Positions 7,837-13,531 of a stretch of DNA of 20,418 nt are shown piece after piece. The stretch is from JBEVEP01 sp040512755 (GTDB lineage Bacteria > Pseudomonadota > Alphaproteobacteria > Rhizobiales > Rhizobiaceae). The position numbers and the translations under genes are program-made. The notes under the pieces are model-generated. The model saw only the letters and a list, made by a program, of their open reading frames with translations. It searched no databases and was not told where the DNA came from. Where the stretch lies: positions 1 to 20,418 of the forward strand of contig JBEVEP010000294.1 of NCBI GenBank assembly GCA_040512755.1, written 5' to 3'. Every line of letters begins with the position of its first letter. Position 1 is the first letter of the stretch.

Positions 7837-8631
7837 ATGAAGCTTGATGGTAGATCGGCGATCGTAACAGGCGCGGCGGGAGGCATCGGTTACGCCATTG
7901 CCGAACGTTTTCTTGACGAGGGCGCCAAGGTCATTGTCGCCGATGTCGACCAAAAGCGCGGCGAATCGGCGGTCAGGCAACTGGATCAGATCGGCGACGT
8001 TCGATTTGTCAGGGCGGATATGGGCATAGGTGCCGACATCGAGAATCTCGTCGCGGCCGCAATCGGCGCATTTGGCGGGATCGATATCCTGGTCAACAAT
8101 GCTGGCATCGTGCACGGGGCGGATTTCCTGGATATCCAGGAAGAGGATTTTGACCGCGTTCTCAATGTCAATCTCAAGGGATCATTTCTCGCCGGACAGG
8201 CTGTGGCCAGGCACATGGTCGAGAGAGTGAAGAACGGCGGCAGGCCAGGCGCCATTATTAATATGTCGTCGGTCAACGCGGTTTTTGCGATCGCCAACCA
8301 AGTGCCCTATTCCATTTCGAAGGGTGGCGTTAACCAGTTGACCAAGGTGATGGCGCTGTCGCTTGCGCCCTATGGCATCCGCGTCAATGCGATTGGTCCG
8401 GGTTCGATCATGACCGACATGTTGGCCAGTGTGAATGCCGATCCGACGGCACGAAACCGCATCCTGTCCCGCACACCGATGGGCCGCATTGGCGAACCGG
8501 CGGAAATCGCTGCGATCGCGGCGTTTCTCGTATCCGATGATGCGAGCTACATAACCGGGCAAACAATCTACGCTGACGGTGGGCGCTTGCCGCTCAACTA
8601 CACGGTTCCGGTGAAGGAGGAACACAAATAG
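7837..8631 (+). CDS. Short-chain dehydrogenase/reductase (SDR), FabG-like
   Basis: This 264-residue classical SDR is an NAD(P)-dependent oxidoreductase acting on a hydroxyl or keto group. The Rossmann nucleotide motif TGAAGGIG is at residues 11-18, NNAG at 87-90, the catalytic Ser at ~145 in INMSS, and the YxxxK pair Tyr158/Lys162 in PYSISKGG. The C-terminal part GRIGEPAEIAAIAAFLVSD and ITGQTIYADGG is also typical. An Asp after the second strand (VIVADVD) hints at NAD(H) preference. The ATG at 7837 follows GGAGAG. It lies 60 bases after prpE on the same strand, which suggests a role in short-chain acid or hydroxyacid catabolism, but the substrate is not identifiable. It could equally be a 3-oxoacyl-ACP reductase-like or 3-hydroxyacid dehydrogenase paralogue. 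Confidence 0.88.
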   Translation: MKLDGRSAIVTGAAGGIGYAIAERFLDEGAKVIVADVDQKRGESAVRQLDQIGDVRFVRADMGIGADIENLVAAAIGAFGGIDILVNNAGIVHGADFLDIQEEDFDRVLNVNLKGSFLAGQAVARHMVERVKNGGRPGAIINMSSVNAVFAIANQVPYSISKGGVNQLTKVMALSLAPYGIRVNAIGPGSIMTDMLASVNADPTARNRILSRTPMGRIGEPAEIAAIAAFLVSDDASYITGQTIYADGGRLPLNYTVPVKEEHK

Positions 8632-8647
8632 AACATGCGCGTGGATG

Positions 8648-8686
8648 CTCCTGACAGACTGTTGTCAGGAGGGGTGTGCGATAGTG
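8648..8686 (+). promoter_or_regulatory. Operator copy 1 with ATAGTG box, upstream of the micro-protein/DJ-1 genes
   Basis: A perfect inverted repeat with 9-base arms, CTCCTGACA (8648-8656) and TGTCAGGAG (8663-8671), has a 6-base centre. Nine bases later stands ATAGTG (8681-8686), and 28 bases after that the ATG of the micro-protein at 8715. The same architecture recurs at 9562-9600; over the 39-base block 31 positions are identical. The duplication before two adjacent gene groups, with a regulator gene at the end, makes an operator overlapping or flanking a promoter the best reading. The arms contain TTGTCA, but no standard 17-base -35/-10 spacing was found, so the promoter class is open. Confidence 0.75.
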
Positions 8687-8714
8687 GTTTCGCTAGAGAG
8701 AAGGAGCCACTGTC

Positions 8715-8897
8715 ATGGAAAATTTCACTCCCACGTTCTTCAGGGCAGTCGGGCGCTACACTGCATCCTTCCGCGCCATGCGCGACGAGATCCGCACCGA
8801 GCGGTTGCTGAATTCGCTGCCTGCCAGCATCCGCAAGGACATCGGATGGCCGGACAACTATGCAGCGCGCCGCGCTAGGCGTAGTCGCTCCGGCTGA
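8715..8897 (+). CDS. DUF1127-like micro-protein
   Basis: This is a 60-residue basic protein starting MENFTPTFFRAVGRYTASFR. The stretch RTERLLNSLPASIRKDIGWPD resembles the C-terminal helix of DUF1127 (YjiS-like) proteins, where a pattern L..L....L.DIG is conserved. The C-terminus is Arg-rich. Small DUF1127 proteins are abundant in alphaproteobacteria; some take part in RNA turnover or phosphate and C1 regulation, but no function can be given here. The ATG follows AAGGAG with ideal spacing, which supports translation. It is the first gene after operator copy 1, with the DJ-1 gene 68 bases downstream, so the two are likely co-transcribed. Confidence 0.72.
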   Translation: MENFTPTFFRAVGRYTASFRAMRDEIRTERLLNSLPASIRKDIGWPDNYAARRARRSRSG

Positions 8898-8916
8898 CAA
8901 ACGGCGCAAAGGCCTC

Positions 8917-8936
8917 CCCGCGACATACATCGCGGG
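8917..8936 (+). other. Intercistronic hairpin between the micro-protein and DJ-1 genes
   Basis: CCCGCGA (8917-8923) pairs perfectly with TCGCGGG (8930-8936) over a 6-base loop. No T tract follows, so it is not a standard terminator. CCTCC at 8913-8917 could also pair with the GGAGG of the next ribosome binding site (8953-8957), which would allow translational coupling or partial sequestration. It might serve as an mRNA-stabilising or attenuating element. Confidence 0.4.
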
Positions 8937-8965
8937 CGGGCCGCAATGTCTTGGAGGTTTTCGAC

Positions 8966-9568
8966 ATGACTGCCGGAAAGACTATAGGGTTCGTTTTCAT
9001 TCCCCACTATGCCGACTGGGAGTACGGGCTCCTGGCGGCCTCGGCAGTCGAGTGGTTCGGAGCAAGGGCGGTCTCGTTGTCGCCTGTGGGCGAGACCATA
9101 ACGGGCGCTGCCGGTTTCCGCCTCACGCCGCAGCGCGGAACTGATCCTGCCGAGAACGTCGATCTTGACGCGGTCGCGGTGATCGGATCGGACGATTGGA
9201 GCGGTAAGAACCCACCGGACGTATCGCCGTTGCTCCGTTCCGTTGCTGCGCGCGGCGGCGTTGTTGGCGGTATTTGTGCCGGTACGCTGACGCTGGCGCG
9301 GGCAGGTCTGCTTGCGGGCCAGAGGCACACGAGCAATGGACGTGACTGGATTCTGCAGAATGTGCCCGGCTATGCGGGTTCCGAATTCTACGAGGACGTT
9401 CCGTATGCAGTTGCCGGCGAGCGTGTCGTGACAGCGCCGGGATCTGCGCCTGGGACCTTTGCAAGAGTCTTCCTTGAACTCCTCTATCCTGGCCAAAGAG
9501 CACAGCTGGAGGAGATGAGCGCGATCTTCGCCAAGGAGCATAACAGCGGGTTCGCAGCAGGCTCCTGA
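8966..9568 (+). CDS. DJ-1/PfpI family protein (class I glutamine amidotransferase-like)
   Basis: This 200-residue protein has the DJ-1/PfpI fold. The nucleophile elbow GGICAGTLTLA places the conserved Cys at residue 104. An acidic residue near the N-terminus (ADWEY, Glu19) corresponds to the residue that tunes that Cys in the family, and RHTSN (His121) follows at the usual distance. Members include glyoxalase III/deglycase-like enzymes, isonitrile hydratases, proteases and amidases, so the reaction is open. The ATG at 8966 is preferred over the in-frame TTG at 8951 because TTGGAGGT lies just upstream and the protein then starts MTAGKTIGFVF. The stop codon (9566-9568) lies inside operator copy 2, so this gene and the next control site are physically interlocked. 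Confidence 0.85.
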   Translation: MTAGKTIGFVFIPHYADWEYGLLAASAVEWFGARAVSLSPVGETITGAAGFRLTPQRGTDPAENVDLDAVAVIGSDDWSGKNPPDVSPLLRSVAARGGVVGGICAGTLTLARAGLLAGQRHTSNGRDWILQNVPGYAGSEFYEDVPYAVAGERVVTAPGSAPGTFARVFLELLYPGQRAQLEEMSAIFAKEHNSGFAAGS

Positions 9569-9600
9569 CAGAAAGCTGTCAGGAGTGGGATGGCATAGTG
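9562..9600 (+). promoter_or_regulatory. Operator copy 2 with ATAGTG box, upstream of the VOC/MGMT-like/WYL genes
   Basis: The arms CTCCTGACA (9562-9570) and TGTCAGGAG (9577-9585) are identical to those of copy 1 and have the same 6-base spacing; here one further base pair extends each arm (G/C). ATAGTG (9595-9600) again follows after exactly nine bases, and the VOC gene starts 26 bases later. The left arm contains the stop codon of the DJ-1 gene. It could in principle act as an RNA hairpin at the end of that gene, but there is no T tract and the conserved ATAGTG spacing argues for a DNA operator-promoter. Confidence 0.78.
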
Positions 9601-9626
9601 CGTTAGTTCAACCCTGGAGAAAGCCG

Positions 9627-9998
9627 ATGCCAAGCTACATTCCTGATCATGCCGCTGTGTGGTTTGAGATTCCGGTTACCGATATGGAGCGTTCGAAGGC
9701 GTTCTATAATGCGGTCTTGCATAACGAGTTGACCAACCAGGATGGCTTCCCAAACCCGATGGCGGTCTTCAAGGCCAAGAACGGATCATCGGTTACAGGC
9801 CATATATATCCTGGAAAGCCGGCGGCCGACGGAAGAGGCCCTACGATCCATCTCGTCGTTGCGGCGCCGCTCGAGGAGGCGCTTGAGCGCGTCAAGCAGA
9901 ATGGCGGAGAGGTGATTTCCGGCATCGAGACCATTCCTGCCGGTCGATTTGCTTACTGCACTGATCCAGATGGCAACAGCTTTGGGCTGTTTGTCTGA
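9627..9998 (+). CDS. VOC-superfamily protein (glyoxalase/bleomycin-resistance/dioxygenase fold)
   Basis: This 123-residue single-domain vicinal-oxygen-chelate protein opens with VWFEIPVTDMERSKAFYNAVL, the usual first beta-alpha unit. It continues with IHLVVAAPLEEALERVKQNGGEVI and ends CTDPDGNSFGLFV, the characteristic DPDGN turn. Such proteins often work as metal-dependent dimers acting on thiol adducts, antibiotics or aromatic substrates, but many have unknown ligands. An open frame extends to 9585, yet the ATG at 9627 has GGAGA at good spacing and lies after the ATAGTG box. It is the first gene behind operator copy 2, followed after 16 bases by the MGMT-like gene, indicating one transcript. 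Confidence 0.85.
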   Translation: MPSYIPDHAAVWFEIPVTDMERSKAFYNAVLHNELTNQDGFPNPMAVFKAKNGSSVTGHIYPGKPAADGRGPTIHLVVAAPLEEALERVKQNGGEVISGIETIPAGRFAYCTDPDGNSFGLFV

Positions 9999-10014
9999 GC
10001 GTGAAGGTGCCGCT

Positions 10015-10422
10015 TTGAAGACCTGGACCGACAAACTGAACGCGCCGGCTGAAATCGCGATCAAGCCGGCGCCGGTGACGATCGCCGGAATGCGTGCCGG
10101 CGAGATCATGCTTGTGCCGACGGCGAAGCTTGTCGATGAGTTTGTCCGCACAATACCCAAAGGCTGCTCAACCAGCGTGACAGACATGCGCAAGGCGCTG
10201 GCTGAAGCGCATGGCGCTGAGGTGACGTGTCCGATCTATACCGGCTATCACATCAGGACGGTCGCCGAAGCAGCGCACGAAATGCTCACTCGCGGCGTTC
10301 CCCTGTCGGAGATCACTCCGTTCTGGCGTGTTCTCGACGCAAAGGCGCCCACGACGAAACGGCTTACCTTCGGCGCAGCTTTCGTAACGGAGCAGCGGAC
10401 CCGGGAAGGACTGGAAAACTGA
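10015..10422 (+). CDS. MGMT/alkyltransferase-like small protein (tentative)
   Basis: A 135-residue protein translated from a TTG at 10015, preceded by GAAGGTG; no ATG in this frame gives a better start clear of the upstream gene. The segments FVRTIPKGCSTSVTDMRKAL and ITPFWRVLDAKAPT resemble the winged-helix part of O6-alkylguanine DNA alkyltransferases, where IP.G....Y.D.A and the PCHRV active site occupy similar places. If the comparison holds, the catalytic Cys-His is replaced by Phe-Trp, recalling alkyltransferase-like proteins that bind but do not repair alkylated DNA. Homology is judged by eye and is weak. Six bases separate its stop from the WYL regulator start, and 16 bases separate it from the VOC gene, so it is the middle gene of a tight operon. 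Confidence 0.6.
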   Translation: MKTWTDKLNAPAEIAIKPAPVTIAGMRAGEIMLVPTAKLVDEFVRTIPKGCSTSVTDMRKALAEAHGAEVTCPIYTGYHIRTVAEAAHEMLTRGVPLSEITPFWRVLDAKAPTTKRLTFGAAFVTEQRTREGLEN

Positions 10423-10428
10423 GCAGCC

Positions 10429-11160
10429 ATGAGACGCGCGGACCGACTTTTCCAGATTGTGCAGCATCTGCGTGGCGGCCGTCTCGTGACGGCCCAGAAG
10501 TTGGGAGCCTGGCTCGAGGTCTCCGAACGAACGATCTATCGGGATATTGCCGATCTACAGTCCACGGGGGTGCCGATCGACGGCGAGGCCGGTGTCGGTT
10601 ACATGATGAGGGAGGGGTTCGACCTCCCGCCGCTCATGTTCACGCGCGATGAAATTGTAGCGCTCGTCGCTGGCGCCCGCATGGTGCGCGCCTTCGGCGG
10701 CGCCGCGATGGCGCGCGCTGCCGACGAAGCATTGGTCAAGATCGGCGCGGTGCTGCCCGATTCCGAGAAGGACCGCATCGCGCGGACGGAAATCCATGCG
10801 CCGATGTATGTGGTGAGCAACGCTGACCGCGAAGCCATAGACCTGATCGAGCGTGCAATCGAGCAACGAACGGTGCTTTCCCTCGACTATCACGACGAGG
10901 CTGGGCGGGGAACGATGCGCGACGCGCGGCCTCTCGGCCTCTGGTTCTGGGGCAAAGTCTGGACGCTGATTGCCTGGTGCGAGCTGCGCGACGACTTCCG
11001 GACCTTCCGGATCGATCGTATCGCATCGGTGGCGCCGGCCGGGCGCGGCTTCAAGCCGGAGCGTGGCAAGCAGCTGGCAGATTTCTACCGTCGCGCGGAA
11101 TTGAACGAGTCTTCCGGATCCGGCGGCGGGCGGGCGTTTCCGACGTCCTCGGCATCCTGA
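10429..11160 (+). CDS. WYL-domain transcriptional regulator (YafY-type)
   Basis: This 243-residue regulator has an N-terminal winged helix (residues ~1-60: RLFQIVQHLRGGRLVTAQKLGAWL..SERTIYRDIADL), an HTH_11-type fold. Residues ~138-205 carry a WYL domain (LSLDYHD, ARPLGLWFWGKVWTLIAWC, FRTFRIDRI), a ligand-sensing Sm-like domain. Members act as repressors or activators, some responding to nucleic acids or other ligands. It starts six bases after the MGMT-like gene, so it is expressed with the operon behind operator copy 2. The natural inference is that it binds both CTCCTGACA-N6-TGTCAGGAG sites and controls its own expression. The last ~25 residues are Ser/Gly-rich and probably disordered. Confidence 0.9.
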   Translation: MRRADRLFQIVQHLRGGRLVTAQKLGAWLEVSERTIYRDIADLQSTGVPIDGEAGVGYMMREGFDLPPLMFTRDEIVALVAGARMVRAFGGAAMARAADEALVKIGAVLPDSEKDRIARTEIHAPMYVVSNADREAIDLIERAIEQRTVLSLDYHDEAGRGTMRDARPLGLWFWGKVWTLIAWCELRDDFRTFRIDRIASVAPAGRGFKPERGKQLADFYRRAELNESSGSGGGRAFPTSSAS

Positions 11161-11207
11161 TTGCGCGTTTCCGAGAGCCTGGGCCGTGCCTTCAGGCAGG
11201 TAAGCGC

Positions 11208-11234
11208 GCAGACCGAACGTTCAGGCCGGTCTGC
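11208..11234. terminator. Possible bidirectional terminator between convergent genes
   Basis: GCAGACCG (11208-11215) and CGGTCTGC (11227-11234) form a perfect 8-bp stem with an 11-base loop. It lies in the 83-base gap between the WYL regulator and trcR, which converge, and starts 9 bases past the trcR stop. Neither side has a T tract, so intrinsic termination is uncertain; it may only block 3' decay. Confidence 0.35.
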
Positions 11235-11243
11235 AGCCGCTCG

Positions 11244-11936
11244 CTATTCTTCGTCCGTATCTGGAGTCTTTGACTTCAAGGAAGCGAGCTTGGCGAAAAC
11301 CGCATTTGCGTCGAGCTCTTTTTCCTCTTCGCGCGGCGTTTCGACCTCTGCAGGCAGACGTTCCGTCAGGGACGCCGGCAGCAGGGTGTCGCCAACCGGA
11401 GCAGCAGGCTGCTGACCGCGCGAAGCTCGCTGTACCTCCATGTCGAGGTCGATCTGCGAGCAGAGCCCGAGCGTAACCGGGTCCATCGGCACGAGGTTGG
11501 CCGAATTCCAGTGCTTGCGCTCGCGAATTTGCTCAATTGTCGATTTCGTCGTGCCGACGAGGCGCGAGATTTGCGCGTCCTTCAGCTCTGGATGGTTGCG
11601 CACCAGCCAAAGGATAGCGTTCGGACGATCCTGGCGCTTCGAAAGCGGCGTATAGCGCGGGCCTTTCCGCTTGGACTCGGGCACGCGAACCTTCGGCTCA
11701 GAAAGCTTAAGCCGATATCTTGGATCGGCTTCGCCTTTGGCAATCTCATCACGGCCGAGCTGACCGGTGATCACCGGGTCCATGCCCTTGATGCCCTGAG
11801 CCGACTCCCCATCTGCAATCGCCTTCACTTCCAGCGGATGAAGGGTGCAGAACTGGGCGATCTGCTCGAAGGTGAGCGCGGTATTGTCCACCAGCCAGAC
11901 GGCAGTCGCCTTGGGCATGAGCAGCGTATTGGCCAT
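11244..11936 (-). CDS. trcR: Cell-cycle transcriptional regulator TrcR (DUF1013)
   Basis: This 230-residue protein belongs to the DUF1013 family, conserved across alphaproteobacteria and named TrcR in current annotation as a cell-cycle regulator. The N-terminus MANTLLMPKATAVWLVDNTALTFEQIAQFC and the following LHPLEVKAIADGE are diagnostic. A second HTH-like stretch lies in ILWLVRNHPELKDAQISRLVGTTKSTIEQIR. The C-terminal ~60 residues are acidic, with Pro/Glu-rich sequence. The frame is open further upstream, but the ATG at 11936 fits the family start and is preceded by GAGAGGA. It is transcribed away from the quinone oxidoreductase gene, with its own candidate promoter in the 142-base gap, and converges on the WYL regulator. 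Confidence 0.9.
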   Translation of the reverse strand: MANTLLMPKATAVWLVDNTALTFEQIAQFCTLHPLEVKAIADGESAQGIKGMDPVITGQLGRDEIAKGEADPRYRLKLSEPKVRVPESKRKGPRYTPLSKRQDRPNAILWLVRNHPELKDAQISRLVGTTKSTIEQIRERKHWNSANLVPMDPVTLGLCSQIDLDMEVQRASRGQQPAAPVGDTLLPASLTERLPAEVETPREEEKELDANAVFAKLASLKSKTPDTDEE

Positions 11937-12013
11937 CAGAAAAAAATCCTCTCGTTCGCCCGCGTCCCTAGCGCGAGCGGTGGTCGCAGCCACCAGTATT
12001 GGGAATTGAAAGC

Positions 12014-12042
12014 TATATAGCGATCTTCGTTGTGCCGGGCAA
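12014..12042 (-). promoter_or_regulatory. Candidate sigma70-type promoter for trcR
   Basis: On the minus strand, TTGCCC (12037-12042) is separated by exactly 17 bases from TATATA (12014-12019). Both are recognisable variants of -35 and -10 boxes. Transcription would begin about 70 bases before the trcR ATG. The leader contains a small GGTGG/CCACC hairpin. The spacing makes this a fair candidate, but it is a single-sequence observation. Confidence 0.45.
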
Positions 12043-12078
12043 GAACCTTTGCCAATGCTGGCTAGAGCTGGGTCTGGG

Positions 12079-13089
12079 TCAGGCGACGTCCAGTACAATT
12101 TTACCGATATGTTCGCCTTCTTCCATGCGCTCATGCGCGCGCCACGCCTCGCGAAGCGGAAAGATCATGTCCATGACGGGTTCGATCCGGCGGGTCGCCA
12201 GCAGAGGCCAGACCTGGCTCTCGAGTGCTGCGGCGATGCCAGCTTTGACCTCGACCGTCCTTGGGCGAAGCGTGGAGCCGGTATGTGTTAGCCGCTTGAC
12301 CATCAGCTTCGAGAAATCCGCGCTTGCCACAGCCCCACCCTGCGTCGAGATCTGAACGATTCGGCCGTCGACGGCCGCCGCATCGTAGTTCCTGCCGACA
12401 TAATCTCCCGCAACCATGTCGAGGATAACGTCGGCGCCTTTGCCGCCCGTTACCTCCTTCACGACGGCGACAAAATCCTCGGTCTTGTAGTTGATGGCAT
12501 GGCTCGCACCGAGCTTTACGCAGGCAGCGCACTTTTCCGCCGAGCCCGCCGTGGCAAGTACGGTAGCGCCAAAAGCGGATGCCAGTTGAATCGCAGTTGT
12601 GCCAATTCCCGATGACCCGCCATGGACGAGCAGCGTCTCGCCTTTCTGAAGCCCACCGCGCTCGAAGACGTTGTGCCAGACCGTGAAAAAGGTCTCGGGG
12701 AGCGCGGCAGCTTCCGTGAAAGTGAAACCCGCGGGCAACGGCAGAGCGTTGCTTTCATGGACGACACAGTATTCGGCGTAGCCGCCGCCCGGCGTCAACG
12801 CGCAAACCTGATCGCCGACTCTCCAGCGCGTTACGCCGTCTCCTGCGACTGCAATCTCCCCGGCAACCTCCAGACCTGGCAGGTCGGATGCACCTGGCGG
12901 CGGAGGATATACACCCTTGCGCTGAAAGACATCCGGGCGATTGACCCCAGCGGCGCGAACACGAATCAGGATTTGCCCCGGACGCGGAGCCGGGACGTTT
13001 CGTCGCTCCGGCCTCAGAACGAGTGGGCCTCCTGGTTCGGTGATGGCGACAGCGGTCATCATGAGCGGGAGCATCGATTGGTCCGGCAT
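12079..13089 (-). CDS. NAD(P)H quinone oxidoreductase, PIG3/zeta-crystallin type (MDR superfamily)
   Basis: This 336-residue medium-chain dehydrogenase/reductase without the catalytic zinc-site cysteines is predicted to reduce quinones with NADPH in the cytosol. The N-terminal GroES-like domain shows RVRAAGVNRPDVFQRKG and PGLEVAGEI. The Rossmann motif is GGSSGIG at residues 157-163 within LLVHGGSSGIGTTAIQLA, followed by ILDMVAGDY and the C-terminal EEGEHIGKIVLDV. These match the TP53I3/PIG3-like branch. The frame is open to 13140, but the ATG at 13089 is favoured because GGAGG precedes it at a suitable distance. A later in-frame ATG (MTAVAITEPGG) cannot be excluded. It is divergent from the DUF1192 gene and upstream of trcR on the same strand. 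Confidence 0.9.
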   Translation of the reverse strand: MPDQSMLPLMMTAVAITEPGGPLVLRPERRNVPAPRPGQILIRVRAAGVNRPDVFQRKGVYPPPPGASDLPGLEVAGEIAVAGDGVTRWRVGDQVCALTPGGGYAEYCVVHESNALPLPAGFTFTEAAALPETFFTVWHNVFERGGLQKGETLLVHGGSSGIGTTAIQLASAFGATVLATAGSAEKCAACVKLGASHAINYKTEDFVAVVKEVTGGKGADVILDMVAGDYVGRNYDAAAVDGRIVQISTQGGAVASADFSKLMVKRLTHTGSTLRPRTVEVKAGIAAALESQVWPLLATRRIEPVMDMIFPLREAWRAHERMEEGEHIGKIVLDVA

Positions 13090-13261
13090 TCTACCTTCCT
13101 CCTTCGAGTTACCGTCGAGCCTCAGCGCCATTTGCTTCAACCGTACCCTCCTATGTATTCTCTTCGCTAGAGCGGTTATCGACCGTGCAGGCGATTCTAC
13201 ATATGCCCACGCTCAGAGGCAGCTCGCCGAGCCGTACCGCAACAGCTTTTGGAGGTGAAAG

Positions 13262-13456
13262 ATGGCCATCTTGGACGACGAACCGAAAAAGCCGGCGCGG
13301 GTTCACGAAATCGGCCAGGACCTGTCGTTGTTGTCGGTGGACGAATTGCGGGAGCGAATCAACCAGCTGCGAGCGGAGATAGGGCGTCTCGAAGACGAAC
13401 TCACCGCCAAGGGCAGCACGAAAGCGGCAGCGGAGGCGCTGTTTCGTCGAACTTGA
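13262..13456 (+). CDS. DUF1192 small coiled-coil protein
   Basis: A 64-residue protein, MAILDDEPKKPARVHEIGQD..., whose SVDELRERINQLRAEIGRLEDELTAK forms an amphipathic helix likely to make a short coiled coil. The sequence matches the DUF1192 family of small alphaproteobacterial proteins of unknown role. TTGGAGGTGAAAG directly precedes the ATG, an excellent ribosome binding site. The coding start is 172 bases from the divergent quinone oxidoreductase start, so the two probably share a divergent promoter region. The MFS gene follows after 75 bases. Confidence 0.88.
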   Translation: MAILDDEPKKPARVHEIGQDLSLLSVDELRERINQLRAEIGRLEDELTAKGSTKAAAEALFRRT

Positions 13457-13531
13457 CGGATCAAAGTCGGGCGCAAGCCGTCGAAAAGCCAGAATGCCGG
13501 TATCTTCCCGGTTCGGCACCGGATCAAGAGA

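Noticed and set aside
10178..10185. TGACAGAC half-site resembling one operator arm inside the MGMT-like gene
   Set aside because: The second arm and the ATAGTG box are missing, and the sequence is explained by coding.
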